A DNA stretch of 16,305 bases, from contig DAMG01000047.1 in the NCBI GenBank assembly GCA_002497025.1, positions 1 to 16,305 of the forward strand, in the 5' to 3' direction. Of this stretch, positions 13,560 through 16,305 are shown piece by piece. Within the stretch, counting starts at the first letter, position 1, and every line of letters begins with the position of its first letter. The translations under genes were made by a program, and so were the position numbers. The DNA is from Euryarchaeota archaeon UBA126. Its GTDB lineage: Archaea; Thermoplasmatota; Poseidoniia; Poseidoniales; Thalassarchaeaceae. Under the pieces are notes generated by a model, which worked only from the letters and a program-made list of their open reading frames with translations, was not told the origin of the DNA and did no database searches.

Positions 13560-16235
13560 ATGAATCGTGCTTCTTCGGCCCGTCTGCTGACGGTATTGCT
13601 AGTAATCACGATGCTATCTCCATTGGTTCAGGCCGAGATAGATCCCCGATTAACTGCCAGCCCAACATCTCAGGAAGCAGATGCAGATAACCCGGCAGAA
13701 TATACCATCACAATCCATAATGATGGCGACGATGATATGGCGGTTAGCCTGAGTACTCAACAGGACTCATCTAATTGTAACGGCTTCAGTTCGACTATAG
13801 AACAGGTATCTGGAACCATAGGCGGCGGAGAATCTGAACAAGTAACACTTACCGTCAGTGTAAATGAGCAGGCAAATGGAGAGTGCGAAACAACCGTCCA
13901 AGCGACAGCAACCGGTGGAGCTGGGGCGCCCAAGAATGCCGACGTAACCGTAACAACCACTGCAGGAGACGGCGGAGGCCTCTATGCCGTCAAATTATCA
14001 ACCGATGAGACTGATGTTGAATTTGATGGAAGCGATTCAGTAGTCTGGGAAGTTGAGGTTGAGAATACGGGCGAACAACAGGCCAATGTACAACTGGAGA
14101 TGACCAGTGATAACGACTGTGAATCGGATGACCTTACCGCTGAGGTAGACCCTACCGTAGTTCAGTTGGATTCAGGAGATACTGAAACCGTCGAAGTAAC
14201 CGTTGATGTTCCCGACGGTAGCTCAACCGAAGCAGGAGAGCATTGCTTCCTCCTTTTGGCTACGGTAACCAATGATCCGAATGCCGCCGATAGAGCCGAG
14301 GACAATCTCACTCTCAAATTGAGTGTGCCAGAAGTGAAGGAATGTGATGGCTCACTGCAGACTTCTTCCCACAATCTCGACCCTGGCCAGACAGCGACAA
14401 ATAGTTTTGAGGTAGAAAATATTGGAAATACTGAATGGACAGTCCAAACCCAAGCCCAATCTCCTGGAACAGATATCTCTGGATGGATTGAATTTGATAG
14501 CCCGAGGTCTGCATTATTAGCCAAACCAGGAAATTCTGATGACAGTCATACGTTCACTTTCTCAGTAACACCCGACGATTCAGTTGAGGCCGGTTCACAG
14601 ATCGAAATAAAGATACAAGGCCGTTCAAACCAAGGGGTTGGGTGTGAACAAACACTCACAGTGACTATAGGACAGGTTCATGAAGCCAGACTGACACTGA
14701 GTACCTCGAAATTATCCAATGTAGAACCAGGAACATCCGATTCAGTTACTATAACCGTAGAAAACCGCGGTAATGGTTTAGATACGTTTTCTCTAACAAC
14801 AATGGACCTTCCAGAAGGATGGCAAATTTCTTTTTCTCAGTCTTCTGTGACGATAAACAGTAAGCATAATTCTAACAATGAAGAATCACTAACTGCTACA
14901 GTAAATGTACCCTCAAATGCTCTAGCAGGGGACAATAATGTTGAATTCGGTGTGACTGTGAGTGGCTCAACAACCATATTGCATAGCAGAGTTCTAACAG
15001 TTTCCGTAGCCGCAAGACATGACCTTACTGCAGACATACTTTCGACTCAGCAAACTGGTCGTTCAGGCCAAGTAGTTCAGTTCCCAATTGATATTGTTAA
15101 CACGGGTAATATTCGAGACACATTCAAACTACAGGTTTGTGACCCCAATGATCAAACTGGCTGCAACCCTCCAATGTGGGCAGCATCATATTCCGATACA
15201 TCTGGAAACTCAATTACTCAAATTGTTCTTGATCCAGGAGAATCTAGAAGGGTGTTCCTTGACGTAACGGTGGAAGGAGAGGAAGATGCAGATTCGGTAA
15301 CAATCCTGTCGCGCATAGCAATTTTTGGAACGAGTGAGAAGATAGAGCAGACGATTAGTGTGATAGTCTCGAATTACGATTATGGCATGGCCATCTCTCC
15401 CGAAATGCCAGGGCCAATTGCAGGTCAAATGGATATTGTTCTTCCACCTGGGGGGTCCACGCAAGTCAGTTTTTGGATAGAGAATACAGGTAACTTCCCC
15501 GGCGGTGATGGTGCAGTCATCTCTATGACAGGTATGGAATCTTCAGTACTCCGCCGAGTTCTAATCAATGGAGTAGCGGTAGATGGAAATATTGCAGTTC
15601 CTTCAGGAGACAGAGTCCTAGTGACAATTGAATTGGAAGTCCTAGAAGGCGTTTCTAGCGGAACAACAGGCATTGTAAAGGTCAGCGCATCTTCTGAGAA
15701 GAACGCTGCAGAAAGCACCAGTGTAGACTTGATTTTTGAAGTTAGAACAATACACGATTTACGATTTACCCTAGAAGGTGAGGATGAATTAACTACAGGT
15801 GAGACGACAAGTGTTGAGTTCATTCTACATGTTACAAATCATGGAAATATTGTTGAAACCGTCCAGATACTAACTAGCGACTCTCTCCGAGGGTGGACAG
15901 TTAATGTAATCGAGGATGAGTTTGAACTCTCCCCAGGTAATTCAAGAACGATTATCGTAAGGGTCACCCCTCCCGCAGGAATGGTGCAAGATGATACCTA
16001 CCGATTCACCATTACTGTACAACCAAAGGGCATGCCGGTGGCAGGCGAACCTCTAGACTTGGAAGTAACCGCTGAGGTCTCTTCTGGGCTGAGTTGGTTG
16101 AGCGAAGATAACGAACAGATTCTAATTTACGGATTGACCGCGATTGGTGGCATATTAGTTGTGGTATTGTATTTCAGATCACGTGCAGAAAATCGTAGAA
16201 TTCTCCAAGCCTTGGATGACGAATCGAGTGACTGA
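13560..16235 (+). CDS. surface stalk protein of about seven tandem beta-sandwich domains, membrane anchored
   Basis: An 891-residue surface protein. It has a signal peptide (likely cut after 'PLVQA', residue 25), then about seven domains of roughly 110-120 residues (near 27-130, 140-257, 260-372, 375-485, 487-603, 605-730 and 732-840). Each carries a '[VI]-x-N-x-G-[ND]' turn, for example 'VENRGN', 'IVNTGN', 'IENTGN' and 'VTNHGN', and most have a 'PG[EN]S' strand lead. This is the pattern of NEW3/CARDB-type sandwiches (COG1470-like). Cysteines come in same-domain pairs (C73/C109, C187/C229, C262/C362, C527/C535), fitting extracellular disulfides. One membrane helix (about 853-872) is followed by 'RSRAENRR' and a short acidic cytoplasmic end. 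No enzyme motif is seen, so a stalk, adhesin or S-layer-associated role is inferred. It follows the protease by 63 bases on the same strand. Confidence 0.9.
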   Translation: MNRASSARLLTVLLVITMLSPLVQAEIDPRLTASPTSQEADADNPAEYTITIHNDGDDDMAVSLSTQQDSSNCNGFSSTIEQVSGTIGGGESEQVTLTVSVNEQANGECETTVQATATGGAGAPKNADVTVTTTAGDGGGLYAVKLSTDETDVEFDGSDSVVWEVEVENTGEQQANVQLEMTSDNDCESDDLTAEVDPTVVQLDSGDTETVEVTVDVPDGSSTEAGEHCFLLLATVTNDPNAADRAEDNLTLKLSVPEVKECDGSLQTSSHNLDPGQTATNSFEVENIGNTEWTVQTQAQSPGTDISGWIEFDSPRSALLAKPGNSDDSHTFTFSVTPDDSVEAGSQIEIKIQGRSNQGVGCEQTLTVTIGQVHEARLTLSTSKLSNVEPGTSDSVTITVENRGNGLDTFSLTTMDLPEGWQISFSQSSVTINSKHNSNNEESLTATVNVPSNALAGDNNVEFGVTVSGSTTILHSRVLTVSVAARHDLTADILSTQQTGRSGQVVQFPIDIVNTGNIRDTFKLQVCDPNDQTGCNPPMWAASYSDTSGNSITQIVLDPGESRRVFLDVTVEGEEDADSVTILSRIAIFGTSEKIEQTISVIVSNYDYGMAISPEMPGPIAGQMDIVLPPGGSTQVSFWIENTGNFPGGDGAVISMTGMESSVLRRVLINGVAVDGNIAVPSGDRVLVTIELEVLEGVSSGTTGIVKVSASSEKNAAESTSVDLIFEVRTIHDLRFTLEGEDELTTGETTSVEFILHVTNHGNIVETVQILTSDSLRGWTVNVIEDEFELSPGNSRTIIVRVTPPAGMVQDDTYRFTITVQPKGMPVAGEPLDLEVTAEVSSGLSWLSEDNEQILIYGLTAIGGILVVVLYFRSRAENRRILQALDDESSD

Positions 16236-16305
16236 GACGAGCAGTTTAGTGAAGACAAATCCAAACCCCGAATCTTTCTGCTGTATTGTCTGCGCTGAGC
16301 ATCCT
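16228..16305 (+). CDS. start of a downstream gene with a Cys-x-x-Cys motif (partial)
   Basis: A frame opening at GTG 16228 overlaps the last eight bases of the 891-residue gene and stays open to the window end (26 codons). GGATGA at 16214-16219 could be its ribosome binding site. An in-frame GTG at 16249 is an alternative start. The visible part is hydrophilic and ends 'ESFCCIVCAEHP', where C-x-x-C followed by His could begin a zinc-binding module. There is no signal peptide. The short length means a chance open frame cannot be ruled out. Confidence 0.42.
   Translation, partial: MTETSSLVKTNPNPESFCCIVCAEHP

Noticed and set aside
13451..13690. 79-residue plus-strand frame bridging the protease end and the 891-residue gene start
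   Set aside because: It overlaps the protease zinc finger and the signal peptide of the next gene in another frame, and its composition is not protein-like.
1..16305. CRISPR arrays, insertion sequences, integrase or phage genes
   Set aside because: No regularly spaced direct repeats, transposase motifs or phage proteins were seen on either strand.

Overview
The window most likely comes from an archaeon of the Marine Group II / Poseidoniales type. The taxonomic call is an inference. It rests on an archaeal/eukaryotic-type ribosomal protein (L15e), a tRNA 3' end with encoded CCA and tyrosine-type acceptor bases, a short PRC-barrel protein, an archaeal TATA-like element, and very large secreted beta-sandwich proteins with a single C-terminal membrane anchor. 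No bacterial signature, mobile element or CRISPR array was seen.

Layout. Bases 1-22 are the 3' end of a tRNA cut by the window edge. A small unknown gene (39-233) lies on the minus strand. After an AT-rich divergent spacer, all remaining genes are on the plus strand. First come L15e (397-984) and an 84-residue PRC-barrel protein (1033-1287), which form the housekeeping part. From 1372 the window is a block of cell-surface genes: (i) an 841-residue type I membrane protein with duplicated N-terminal beta domains, PKD/Ig-like domains, one membrane helix and a long acidic cytoplasmic tail ending in a zinc ribbon; (ii) a 1455-residue secreted protein of unknown family with recurring D-[IV]-P modules and a VPEP C-terminus; (iii) a 188-residue single-pass membrane protein starting one base after the previous stop; (iv) a 1496-residue subtilisin-family protease with CARDB-like/beta-sandwich stalk domains, a membrane helix and a cytoplasmic eight-ligand RING/PHD-like zinc finger; (v) an 891-residue protein of about seven tandem beta-sandwich domains with a membrane anchor. 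A partial reading frame with a Cys-x-x-Cys motif overlaps the end of (v) and runs off the window.

How the genes may work together (inference). The block looks like a set of envelope components: one membrane-tethered protease, two long stalk or adhesin-like proteins, and one secreted giant protein co-translated with a small membrane partner. Two of the membrane proteins place zinc-binding modules on the cytoplasmic side, so the set might link surface proteolysis or binding to an intracellular response. Intergenic spacers in the block carry short perfect hairpins. One of them encloses the Shine-Dalgarno sequence of the 1455-residue gene, and two share a CGACC...GGTCG core. No stretch longer than 300 bases lacks a gene.
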